Below are positions 56,013 through 64,000 of a stretch of DNA of 64,000 bases, piece after piece. Both the position numbers and the translations under genes were made by a program. This DNA is from Sapientia aquatica (GTDB lineage Bacteria; Pseudomonadota; Gammaproteobacteria; Burkholderiales; Burkholderiaceae_D): assembly GCF_004358105.1 (NCBI RefSeq), contig NZ_SMYL01000001.1:620001-684000 (forward strand), read 5' to 3'. How positions within the stretch are numbered: position 1 is the first letter of the stretch; every line of letters begins with the position of its first letter. Below the pieces are notes generated by a model. It was given only the letters and a program-made list of their open reading frames with translations, made no database searches and was not told the origin of the DNA.

Positions 56013-56966
56013 ATGGACTCTTCGCAGCGTGTGCGCGCCATACTTTCGTTTGTTCAGGCCGCCGATGCGGGCAGTTTTGCAGCCGGGGCCCGCGCGTTAG
56101 GAATTTCGTCCGCAGCCGTCGGGAAAAATATCGCGGGACTAGAGAAATCGCTGGGTGTTCGTCTAATGAACCGCACCACACGTAGTTTGAAATTGACTGA
56201 CGAGGGCGAAGCTTTTTTGCGTCAAGCGCGGGTCGCTCTAGAGGCGCTTGATTTGGCGGTAGATGCGGTAATTTCGCAGCGCGCAGCACCAACTGGCTCG
56301 GTGCGCATTTCCACCAGCGCAGGCTTCGGCAGAGAGCAGCTCGCTCCTTTGTTACCGAACTTATTGATTAAGTATCCTGGATTGGCGGTGGAAGTGGATT
56401 TCGATGACCGCGTAATTGACCTAATCCATGATGGTTATGACATCGCCTTACGCGGCGGACGCGTTGCCGACTCGTCACTGATATCGCGCACAGTCTGTCA
56501 ATTCCGCCTGGTGTTGGTCGCATCTCCATCGTATTTACAGACTTTTGGTATTCCTCGCAAACCAGATGAATTGATGAAGCACCGGTTGTTGACCCGACGT
56601 TTTCTAGGTGGCAGGATATCGCCTTGGAATTTCTTGGCCGATGACGCAAGCCTTACAACGCTCAATACAGATTCCGCCGTCATGACTATGTCATCACCGG
56701 AAACTCTGACCCAAATGGCGGTCGCTGGTGCAGGGATTGCGGAGGTGGGCGTGCATCACGCTTGGAAATACTTGCGTACCGGCGAATTGAAGCTGCTTTT
56801 ATTGAGTTCCCATCACCCCGGCAGCTTTGAAATGACGCTTCAATATCCACATCGTGCTTTGGTAGCGCCGCGTGTGCGGGTGACGATTGATTATCTGCTG
56901 GAAGCCTTTGCCAACATGCACGAACTGCACGTGCCACTATCTGAGTTGAGTCCTTATCAGGCGTAA
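56013..56966 (+). CDS. LysR family transcriptional regulator
   Basis: This 317-residue protein has an N-terminal winged HTH (about 8-66, FVQAADAGSFAAGARALGISSAAVGKNIAGLEKSLGVRLMNRTTR) and a C-terminal periplasmic-binding-like effector domain (about 90-300). CAAAGGAGC precedes the ATG. It is divergent from the quinone reductase / hydrolase / aldo-keto reductase group, with 172 bases between, and probably activates it in response to an electrophile or aromatic compound. Confidence 0.95.
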   Translation: MDSSQRVRAILSFVQAADAGSFAAGARALGISSAAVGKNIAGLEKSLGVRLMNRTTRSLKLTDEGEAFLRQARVALEALDLAVDAVISQRAAPTGSVRISTSAGFGREQLAPLLPNLLIKYPGLAVEVDFDDRVIDLIHDGYDIALRGGRVADSSLISRTVCQFRLVLVASPSYLQTFGIPRKPDELMKHRLLTRRFLGGRISPWNFLADDASLTTLNTDSAVMTMSSPETLTQMAVAGAGIAEVGVHHAWKYLRTGELKLLLLSSHHPGSFEMTLQYPHRALVAPRVRVTIDYLLEAFANMHELHVPLSELSPYQA

Positions 56967-57101
56967 TCGAGCCCGTATTTATCACTTCGTCTGCCTTGGT
57001 TAATAAAAAAGCGGCAACTTTACCCCTCTATTCAGGCGCTGGTCGTAATCGATTGCTTTTTATAATGAAAATTGCGCTATTGGGCACAGGGTTCGGTTGC
57101 C
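56967..57101. other. Space after the LysR gene
   Basis: The 317 bases from the LysR stop to the radical SAM start hold only the small candidate peptide frame at 57102-57215 and an AT-rich probable promoter zone (57055-57075, TATAATG). No terminator hairpin was seen after the LysR gene. Confidence 0.4.
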
Positions 57102-57215
57102 ATGTTGCGCCGTCTTGAATTAGCCGGGCTTGCGCGCCTCAGCTCGCCGTTAATTCGTGTGAATTTGATTGGGTTTTACTGGATGTTGAATGGATGCATC
57201 ACTTGTTTGACTTGA
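57102..57215 (+). CDS. Candidate small peptide (37 residues) upstream of a radical SAM gene
   Basis: ATG 57102 opens a 37-codon frame, basic at the start (MLRRLELAGLARLSS) and ending WMLNGCITCLT with two Cys. It lies 68 bases before the radical SAM start on the same strand. A TATAAT-like box is at about 57061. The ribosome site is weak. It could be a precursor or leader peptide, or chance. Confidence 0.2.
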   Translation: MLRRLELAGLARLSSPLIRVNLIGFYWMLNGCITCLT

Positions 57216-57283
57216 ATTAAGTCAAATCATGTCTACGCTTAAGATTTTTCCGTGGCATTAACAGGCAATCACCGAGGAAATAT

Positions 57284-58435
57284 ATGTCGATACTTGGAAA
57301 GCTGAACTTGGCAGAGACGCTGATGCGCAACGGCTGGGTATCGCATTCAATTAATGTTCTTAACGAATTGGATGTTACGCAGTTATCTGAGCTTGAAATA
57401 GAACGTCGCTTATCTATTTTTAAATTTTCCGAAACTGCCTCGGCCAATCTCTCTACGACGGATTACCCGATTTCCATCTTTGGTGATCGAATACTAAGTT
57501 CCTTACATTTTCGAGAGTTGCCAGATCGCGAGCTGAAAAAGCAAGCATTTAAACAAGGCGTTGATTACATTGATATAGAAACCTCGTCGCAATGCAATCG
57601 CAAATGTCACTACTGCACTAACTCAACGCTAGACCGCATTAGCGACAATAAATTTTTGGATGTTTCTGTCCTAGAAAATATCCTCAAAGAGTTAGCCGAA
57701 ATCGATTACGACAAAGAACTGCATTTTGTGGGTTATAACGAGCCGCTAATGCACCGCGAATCGATTGTGAATGTCGTTCGGATCGCATCGAAAATTCTAC
57801 CGAATGCAAAAATAGTGATATTCACCAATGGCGACTATTTAGATTACGACTACTTAAATGAATTAATCGATGCTGGCGTTGATAGGCTAAACATTTCCGT
57901 GCACTTGGCTCCTGGTGCCGCGTATAACAGCGAAGAAATCATCGATAGAATTTTTAAACTATCCACCAAGCTGCGGGTGACGCCAGTGCTCAAGCAGTTT
58001 GTGAAGAAGCGCGAAATCTATTTTTCGCTACTCGGCTCAGCGATCGAATTGGAGATATTTCAACGCGATTATTCCAATGTGGGACACGATAGAGGTGGGC
58101 TGTTAGATGTGCAAATTAAGAAAACCAGAACAGCCGCCTGTACCAGTCCACTGAAACAATTCATTGTGGGATACACCGGCACGATTTTGCCTTGTTGTGC
58201 CTTAGTCGGCGACGATCCGCGCCATAACACATGTATCGTTGGCGATGCGTTCAAAGAAAGCATTTTCGATATTTATGCGGGGAAAAAATATATTGAATGG
58301 CGCAAAGGCTTGGCTAATTTAAAACCAAAAGAGGGCGCCTGCAAATACTGTAATGCTGAATGCGACACGCCCGATAATACCGATCCTAATCGTTACCAAA
58401 TCATTGATTTTGCCTTATCTAAAATGGGTGCATAA
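57284..58435 (+). CDS. Radical SAM / SPASM domain protein of unknown function
   Basis: This 383-residue protein has the radical SAM cluster motif CNRKCHYC (about 104-111), GYNEPL as the SAM-binding GGE-like turn, and a TIM-barrel core. A C-terminal SPASM-type region has Cys at CTSPLKQF, LPCCALVG, NTCIVGD and the closing CKYCNAEC. SPASM enzymes bind extra iron-sulphur clusters and modify peptides, sugars or cofactors. A leading domain of about 95 residues is unrecognised. GAGGAA before ATG 57284 is a good ribosome site. No biosynthetic partner genes are adjacent. Confidence 0.88.
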   Translation: MSILGKLNLAETLMRNGWVSHSINVLNELDVTQLSELEIERRLSIFKFSETASANLSTTDYPISIFGDRILSSLHFRELPDRELKKQAFKQGVDYIDIETSSQCNRKCHYCTNSTLDRISDNKFLDVSVLENILKELAEIDYDKELHFVGYNEPLMHRESIVNVVRIASKILPNAKIVIFTNGDYLDYDYLNELIDAGVDRLNISVHLAPGAAYNSEEIIDRIFKLSTKLRVTPVLKQFVKKREIYFSLLGSAIELEIFQRDYSNVGHDRGGLLDVQIKKTRTAACTSPLKQFIVGYTGTILPCCALVGDDPRHNTCIVGDAFKESIFDIYAGKKYIEWRKGLANLKPKEGACKYCNAECDTPDNTDPNRYQIIDFALSKMGA

Positions 58436-58795
58436 ATTGGTTTTCAATCAGAAATCGGCTGAGTTAACGCTCGGCGTTTGTGGCTGATTTGATGGCCTTC
58501 CCATTAAAACTAGGTAAATTTTAGTTATTTGTTCATCCTCGCGATTCTTGATTGAACCTCGCCCCTCGTTTCCGTCTCGTCCTGCGCTCATTGCGCAATA
58601 AAACTCGTGTTGAGCTATTGGGTAGCAAGCACAGCTTGCCTTAGATACTCGCCATTTTTGTTATTTTTTTCAAAATTGTATTTAACAAAAAATCGACACC
58701 AAATGAAACTAGCGCCAAAACTTGGCTAGCGATTTGCGCTGCGTTTCCATGAGTTGTGAGCGATTTCGACCTGATAACTGGGCAACTAGGTGCCG
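58436..58795. other. Gene-free stretch after the radical SAM gene
   Basis: Together with 58838-58949 this is about 570 bases without a gene before queE. An 84-codon minus-strand frame (58709-58963) has poor support and overlaps the dispersed element. No clear terminator was seen after the radical SAM gene. Confidence 0.5.
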
Positions 58796-58837
58796 TTTAG
58801 CGACGAAAAAGCGCAAAGTCGGATAAAATATTGGGTT
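58796..58837 (+). repeat. Dispersed intergenic element, copy 2 (promoter-like)
   Basis: TTTAGCGAC, 19 bases ending CAAAGTCGGA, TAAAATA, 2 bases, GGGTT; 34/42 identical to 52394-52435. It may serve as the promoter for queE (leader about 175 bases) or for a small RNA ending at the hairpin 58950-58979. Confidence 0.6.
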
Positions 58838-58949
58838 ATGCGTTACCGATAAAAAGGAGTGTTTTTCCTTTTGGTACTGATTGTAAAAATATTTTTTAAT
58901 GGTGCGGATTCGTTGTGGTTGACTACGCAGATTGGAATTAGAAGCTTCG

Positions 58950-58985
58950 TTGGCAGAAAGCATGTTTGTTTTCTGCCAAAATTTT
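58950..58985 (+). terminator. Perfect hairpin in the queE leader
   Basis: TTGGCAGAAA (58950-58959) and TTTCTGCCAA (58970-58979) form a perfect 10-bp stem with a 10-base loop, followed by AATTTTA, 31 bases before the queE start. It may be a terminator/attenuator or the end of a short leader RNA. Confidence 0.55.
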
Positions 58986-59010
58986 AACTACTCATTATGC
59001 GAGTTGTGCA

Positions 59011-59646
59011 GTGACTTACAGCGTTAAAGAAATTTTTTATACCTTGCAGGGCGAAGGCAATCATGCTGGGCGTCCTGCCGTGTTTTGTCGTTTTGCTGGG
59101 TGCAATTTGTGGTCGGGCAGGGAAGCGGATCGGGCGACGGCGGTTTGCCAGTTTTGTGACACCGATTTTGTTGGCACAGATGGCGAACTGGGCGGAAAGT
59201 TTAAACAAGCGCACGAACTCGCCGCCACCATTAATGGCTTGTGGCCAAGCTCGTATCTCGATTCCAAGTACGTCGTGTTTACGGGCGGCGAACCATTGAT
59301 GCAGTTGGATGCGGCGTTGATCGATGCGATGCATGCGGTGGGATTTGAAATCGCCATTGAGACCAACGGCACCATCGCCGTTCCAGAGGGCGTTGATTGG
59401 GTCTGTGTAAGCCCCAAAATGGGCGCCGAATTGGTTGTCCTCCAAGGCGATGAATTAAAAGTCGTTATTCCTCAACTTGGTCAGCCATTAGATCAGTATG
59501 CCGAACTCGACTTTACACATTTTTTTGTACAGGCCATGGATGGGCCTTTGCAGGCGGAAAACATTCGTAAGGCGATCGCGTATTGTAAAAATAATCCGCG
59601 CTGGAAGTTAAGTATTCAAACCCACAAGCTTTTACAAATTCCCTAA
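59011..59646 (+). CDS. queE: 7-carboxy-7-deazaguanine synthase
   Basis: I choose GTG 59011 (MTYSVKEIFYTLQGEG), where family members begin; the frame extends to TTG 58966 but that runs into the hairpin. The 211-residue radical SAM enzyme has the QueE-type cluster motif with a long first gap: C in AGCNLWSG, then CQFC (Cx14Cx2C), followed by DTDFVGTDG, and FTGGEPLMQ for SAM binding. It converts 6-carboxytetrahydropterin, made by QueD downstream, to 7-carboxy-7-deazaguanine on the route to queuosine. Confidence 0.95.
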   Translation: MTYSVKEIFYTLQGEGNHAGRPAVFCRFAGCNLWSGREADRATAVCQFCDTDFVGTDGELGGKFKQAHELAATINGLWPSSYLDSKYVVFTGGEPLMQLDAALIDAMHAVGFEIAIETNGTIAVPEGVDWVCVSPKMGAELVVLQGDELKVVIPQLGQPLDQYAELDFTHFFVQAMDGPLQAENIRKAIAYCKNNPRWKLSIQTHKLLQIP

Positions 59647-59763
59647 AACAGCGCAGCAAGCCAATTGACTTGCGCAAATTGAAAGCAACAATTCGCGGTT
59701 CTTTCTGCGGCGAATTGACCGAATTAATTAGTCGTACCCAGTTACTTATTAAGGCAACACAAC

Positions 59764-60718
<955 letters not shown>

Positions 60719-60774
60719 CAATTGTCATTCAAGCAGCAATCATTCCTCAACACTTCAACCAAATTAACCGCACC

Positions 60775-61683
60775 ATGCCAACCATTGCCATCGTCGCACC
60801 GAGTGGATACGCCCCAGAGCCAGCTAACGTTGCCCGCGCTATCGAACGTTTGCAAGCACGCGGTTGGGCAGTTAAGAATTTCGTCAACCACGCGCACAAG
60901 TTTCAACGTTTTGCCGCCGATGATGCCTCGCGTTTGGCGCAGTTGTATCAAGCGGCTGACGATTCGGAGGTGGACGTAATTTTGGCCATGCGCGGCGGGT
61001 ACGGCATTTCTCGCATTCTGGCTGACATTGATTTTGAGCGTTTGGCGGCTAGCGGCAAGTTGTTTGTTGGCTTTAGCGATTTCACACCCATCCATTTAGG
61101 ATTGTTGGCAAAAACGGCAACGATTAGCTTTGCTGGCCCGATGGTTTGCGAAGATTTGGGCACGGAAGAATGCCATGAAGCCTCGTTTCAAGGTTTAAAA
61201 GAGTGTTTAATCCCCGCGCCTAACAGCCTGCCTTACACGCTCAACATTCCAAGCTTGGGAAATCCAGCAGTCAACGTCAGCGGCACATTTTGGGGCGGAA
61301 ACTTAGCGATGGTCGCGCATTTGGTTGGCAGCGAATTTATACCGCTAATCGAAGGCGGTATCTTGTTCTTGGAAGATGTGAACGAGATGCCCAATCGAGT
61401 TGAACGCATGCTGCTGCAACTGCATCATGCCGGAATCTTGAAGCGCCAAAAAGCCATCGTCTTAGGCCAATTTACCAATTACCGCTTGAGCGATTACGAA
61501 AACGGCTACGACTTTAATGCCATGCTCGATTTCATCCGTAGCAAAATTTCAATTCCCATTATTACTGGCTTGCCTTTCGGTCATGTAGCCAATAAAGTGA
61601 CGCTGCCAGTCGGGGCGCAGGTGAGTTTGGTTAGCGATGCCGAGCAATTTACATTGCAATTTGGTTCCTATCCACATTTGTAA
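60775..61683 (+). CDS. ldcA: LD-carboxypeptidase (S66 family)
   Basis: The start is ATG 60775 (MPTIAIVAPSGYAPE); the upstream frame overlaps tadA without a ribosome site. The 302-residue product has the S66 residues: Ser in FVGFSDFTPIHL, Glu in LFLEDVNEMPNRVERM, His in LPFGHVANKVTLPVG, plus MRGGYGISRIL. It trims the terminal D-Ala from tetrapeptides of recycled murein in the cytoplasm. It follows tadA by 56 bases. Confidence 0.93.
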   Translation: MPTIAIVAPSGYAPEPANVARAIERLQARGWAVKNFVNHAHKFQRFAADDASRLAQLYQAADDSEVDVILAMRGGYGISRILADIDFERLAASGKLFVGFSDFTPIHLGLLAKTATISFAGPMVCEDLGTEECHEASFQGLKECLIPAPNSLPYTLNIPSLGNPAVNVSGTFWGGNLAMVAHLVGSEFIPLIEGGILFLEDVNEMPNRVERMLLQLHHAGILKRQKAIVLGQFTNYRLSDYENGYDFNAMLDFIRSKISIPIITGLPFGHVANKVTLPVGAQVSLVSDAEQFTLQFGSYPHL

Positions 61684-61769
61684 AATTAGTATTAATTCAC
61701 CGTATTTTTTATTTTTCCTAACCCGATTCGGGTGCGTAGTTGGTTGATTTGATTAGAAAAACGCATCGT

Positions 61770-61783
61770 TAGAATGGTATAAT
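61770..61783 (+). promoter_or_regulatory. Extended -10 promoter of ybiT
   Basis: TGGTATAAT with a perfect TATAAT at 61778-61783 lies 33 bases before the GTG start. The -35 is weak, as is usual with a TG extension. Confidence 0.6.
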
Positions 61784-61816
61784 CGCGGGTTAAATTTTTA
61801 TCGCAAAAGGTATTAC

Positions 61817-63415
61817 GTGCTCTCTACCGCAAACATCACTATGCAGTTTGGCGCTAAGCCACTGTTTGAAAACATCTCCGTTAAATTTGGCGACGGCAAC
61901 CGTTATGGTTTGATTGGCGCAAATGGCTGCGGTAAATCCACCTTTATGAAAATCTTGGGCGGCGACTTGGAGCCAAGTTCGGGCAACGTCATGTTAGACG
62001 TGGGCGAACGCCTCGGTAAATTAGGTCAAAATCAATTTGGCTACGAAGAAATGCGCGTGCTCGATGTGGTGATGATGGGGCACGTTGAAATGTGGGCGGC
62101 AATGACAGAACGCGATGCGATTTACGCTAATCCAGAAGCCACCGATGACGACTACATGCGCGCTGCCGATTTGGAAGCGAAGTTTGCCGAATACGATGGT
62201 TACACCGCCGAATCACGCGCCAGTGAATTATTGATGGGCGCGGGGATTGATATTCCTCAGCACCAAGGCCCAATGAGCGAGATCGCACCTGGTTGGAAAT
62301 TGCGGGTGTTATTGGCGCAGGCGCTGTTCTCTAATCCGGATATTTTGTTGCTCGATGAGCCAACCAATAACTTGGATATCAACACCATTCGTTGGTTGGA
62401 AGACGTATTGAATCAGCGTAATTCGACCATGATTATCATTTCGCATGATCGCCATTTCTTGAACCAAGTGTGTACGCACATGGCCGATATGGATTACGGC
62501 ACGCTCAAAATTTATCCGGGCAATTACGACGAATACATGTTGGCATCGTCCCAAGCCCGTGCTCAACAATTGGCTAACAATGCTAAGGCCAAGGATAAAG
62601 TCGCTGAATTGCAAGACTTTGTGCGTCGTTTCTCGGCCAATAAATCCAAAGCGCGTCAAGCAACTTCGCGGGCCAAGCAGATCGATAAAATCAAGATCGA
62701 AGACATCAAACCGTCTAGCCGCCAAAACCCGTACATCCGTTTTGAAGGCGAGAAAAAACTCCATCGTTTGGCCGTGGAAGTGCAGGGCATCACCAAAGCC
62801 TACGATTACACCTTGTTTAAAAACGTCAATTTCAACGTGGAAGCCGGTGAGCGCATCGCCATCATTGGTGCTAACGGCGTCGGTAAAACCACTCTGTTGC
62901 GTTGCATCGTCGGAGCGCCAAGCTTGCAAGCGGATTCTGGTCATGTGAAATGGGCAGAAAACGCCAATCCCGGTTACATGCCACAAGATCCAACCGAAGA
63001 ATTCGCCAACGGAAAAGTGTTGACCGATTGGATGGGCGACTGGACGCAAGAAGGGGACGACGATCAAGCGGTACGTTCGATTTTGGGCCGCTTATTGTTT
63101 AGCGGAGACGAAGTGAAGAAATCCGTGAAAGTCTTATCCGGTGGTGAAAAAGGCCGGATGATGTACGGTAAATTAATGCTCGGTCGGCACAACGTTTTAT
63201 TGCTCGATGAACCGACCAACCACATGGATATGGAATCGATTGAATCGCTCAATATCGCGTTGGAAAAATATGCCGGCACATTGATTTTTGTATCGCACGA
63301 TCGTGAATTTGTATCGAGCTTGGCGACACGGATTTTGGAAATCAAGCCGAACGAAATCGTCGATTTCCAAGGTACGTATGAAGAATATCTGAAGAGCCAG
63401 GGAATTGAAGCGTAA
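61817..63415 (+). CDS. ybiT: ABC-F ATPase YbiT
   Basis: The start is GTG 61817 with AAAAGG 6 bases upstream. The 532-residue protein has two soluble ABC domains: Walker [10 protein letters not shown] and GANGVGKTT; Walker [13 protein letters not shown] and [12 protein letters not shown]; the second signature is [10 protein letters not shown]. The first reads [15 protein letters not shown], which is typical of YbiT. The linker between the domains (about 245-310) is Lys/Arg-rich. ABC-F proteins bind the ribosomal E site and relieve stalling. It is monocistronic with a clear terminator. Confidence 0.96.
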   Translation: MLSTANITMQFGAKPLFENISVKFGDGNRYGLIGANGCGKSTFMKILGGDLEPSSGNVMLDVGERLGKLGQNQFGYEEMRVLDVVMMGHVEMWAAMTERDAIYANPEATDDDYMRAADLEAKFAEYDGYTAESRASELLMGAGIDIPQHQGPMSEIAPGWKLRVLLAQALFSNPDILLLDEPTNNLDINTIRWLEDVLNQRNSTMIIISHDRHFLNQVCTHMADMDYGTLKIYPGNYDEYMLASSQARAQQLANNAKAKDKVAELQDFVRRFSANKSKARQATSRAKQIDKIKIEDIKPSSRQNPYIRFEGEKKLHRLAVEVQGITKAYDYTLFKNVNFNVEAGERIAIIGANGVGKTTLLRCIVGAPSLQADSGHVKWAENANPGYMPQDPTEEFANGKVLTDWMGDWTQEGDDDQAVRSILGRLLFSGDEVKKSVKVLSGGEKGRMMYGKLMLGRHNVLLLDEPTNHMDMESIESLNIALEKYAGTLIFVSHDREFVSSLATRILEIKPNEIVDFQGTYEEYLKSQGIEA

Positions 63416-63438
63416 TTAAATTTACTGAGTTCTGATGT

Positions 63439-63467
63439 AAAGGCGTCCTGACGGGCGCCTTTTTTAT
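63439..63467 (+). terminator. Terminator of ybiT
   Basis: GGCGTCC and GGGCGCC pair (7 bp, one G-U) around TGAC, followed by TTTTTTA. It lies 25 bases after the ybiT stop and also faces the converging methyltransferase gene. Confidence 0.85.
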
Positions 63468-63509
63468 TGCCTAAAATTGTGTCGTGATGCGCGGTCGGGC
63501 TGAAGTGCG

Positions 63510-64000
63510 TCAAGCCAAAAACAAAAACACGGTCGGCTTTTTATTAAAGTCTGGCATCTTTCCTTTGGCCAGCAAACCCTTCCAATGCGACACCGGCCAA
63601 GTCTGAATCGATTCCGTTTCCAAGGTTAAATCTGTCGCTACACACACCATCGTGGACGGATGGCAGCTCGCGCACATGGCTTCCAATAAGGCCGCGTTTC
63701 GGTAGGGCGTTTCAATAAATAATTGCGTTTGTTTGTCTTTGCGCGAACGTTGTTCTAACTCTTGCAAGCGCTTAGTGCGTTGTCCCGCATCGGTGGGCAA
63801 ATAGCCGTTAAAGGCAAAACTCTGTCCGTTTAGTCCGCTTGCCATCACCGATAGTAATAACGAGGAAGGCCCCACCAATGGGCGCACGACGATGCCATGT
63901 TGATGCGCTAAGCGAACCAAGTTTGCGCCCGGATCGGCTACCGCTGGCACGCCCGCTTCGGAGATCAAGCCAACATCGTGGCCCTGTAATAATGGATCGA
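63510..64000 (-). CDS. RsmI-family SAM-dependent methyltransferase (C-terminal part)
   Basis: The last 163 residues are in the window; the gene continues beyond the right edge. DVGLISEAGVPAVADPGANLV (shown in parts: LISEAGVPAVADPG) and VGPSSLLLSVMASGLNGQSF match the tetrapyrrole-methylase fold of 16S rRNA C1402 ribose methyltransferase RsmI. FIETPYRNAALLEAM is also typical. Burkholderiales carry both RsmI and a shorter paralogue; the ending KKPTVFLFLA without the RsmI C-terminal helical domain suggests the paralogue. It converges on ybiT. Confidence 0.85.
   Translation of the reverse strand, partial: DPLLQGHDVGLISEAGVPAVADPGANLVRLAHQHGIVVRPLVGPSSLLLSVMASGLNGQSFAFNGYLPTDAGQRTKRLQELEQRSRKDKQTQLFIETPYRNAALLEAMCASCHPSTMVCVATDLTLETESIQTWPVSHWKGLLAKGKMPDFNKKPTVFLFLA

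Noticed and set aside
58709-58963. 84-codon minus-strand frame in the queE upstream region
   Set aside because: It covers the dispersed element, whose second copy near 52.4 kb gives a similar short translation without a gene. This points to a shared DNA element, not a protein.
58838-59010. preQ1 riboswitch
   Set aside because: I could not find the short hairpin plus A-rich pseudoknot tail pattern of preQ1-I; only a simple terminator-like hairpin is visible.
63064-63513. 149-codon minus-strand frame over the end of ybiT
   Set aside because: It is antisense to conserved ABC-F motifs and shares no family features.

Overview
The window reads as a chromosome segment of a betaproteobacterium of the order Burkholderiales, most like the Oxalobacteraceae (an Undibacterium- or Herbaspirillum-type genome of moderate GC). 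That placement is inferred from gene order (smpB / ratA-rnfH / DUF4124 / guaB / guaA, and queE-queD-tadA-LD-carboxypeptidase) and from protein character, not from a database search. No rRNA, tRNA or CRISPR array was seen.

Layout. 0-3 kb: a lysine-catabolism module (ALDH7-type dehydrogenase, saccharopine/lysine-6-dehydrogenase-like enzyme, divergent Lrp regulator) and two small conserved proteins. 3-9 kb: an exported S9 peptidase, an FHA protein, and a large lipoprotein with a Gly-Ser-Thr/Ala repeat, a fibronectin III domain and a CAP-like domain. 9-13 kb: a periplasmic binding protein, CHASE-PAS histidine kinase and FixJ-like regulator in one direction; two copies of a 41-bp sequence, one upstream of the lipoprotein gene and one upstream of the binding-protein gene, are candidate operators. 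13-19 kb: an MsbA-type ABC exporter, a CheY-like/CheC/diguanylate cyclase operon, and a PrpR-type sigma-54 activator without prp genes. 19-28 kb: a lipoprotein phosphodiesterase, a PP2C-kinase fusion, an acetyltransferase, an extradiol dioxygenase, a phosphoethanolamine transferase and a TPR-methyltransferase. 28-38 kb: core genes clpB, nitronate monooxygenase, smpB, ratA, rnfH, guaB, a degenerate GGDEF protein, and guaA.

38.25-52.61 kb is a genomic island inserted at the 3' end of guaA. The last 15 bases of guaA recur (14/15) at 52594-52608, followed by what looks like guaA's original terminator. A tyrosine integrase lies just inside the left end, and 15-bp perfect direct repeats lie inside both ends. 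Cargo: two small island-type proteins, an HUH Rep-like protein with hexamer repeats and a strong hairpin after it, an unknown 300-residue protein, a complete type I restriction-modification operon (hsdM-hsdS-hsdR), an unknown 115-residue protein, a serine recombinase with a res-like promoter region, and an overlapping Ser/Thr kinase-PP2C phosphatase pair with an unknown C-terminal kinase domain. The kinase-phosphatase pair beside the restriction system is the best candidate in the window for an undescribed defence or island-control system.

52.6-64 kb returns to the chromosome: a LysR regulator divergent from a quinone-reductase / hydrolase / aldo-keto reductase cluster, an orphan radical SAM-SPASM enzyme with a possible small peptide upstream, the queE-queD-tadA-LD-carboxypeptidase group, the ABC-F ATPase ybiT, and the C-terminal part of an RsmI-family methyltransferase at the window edge.
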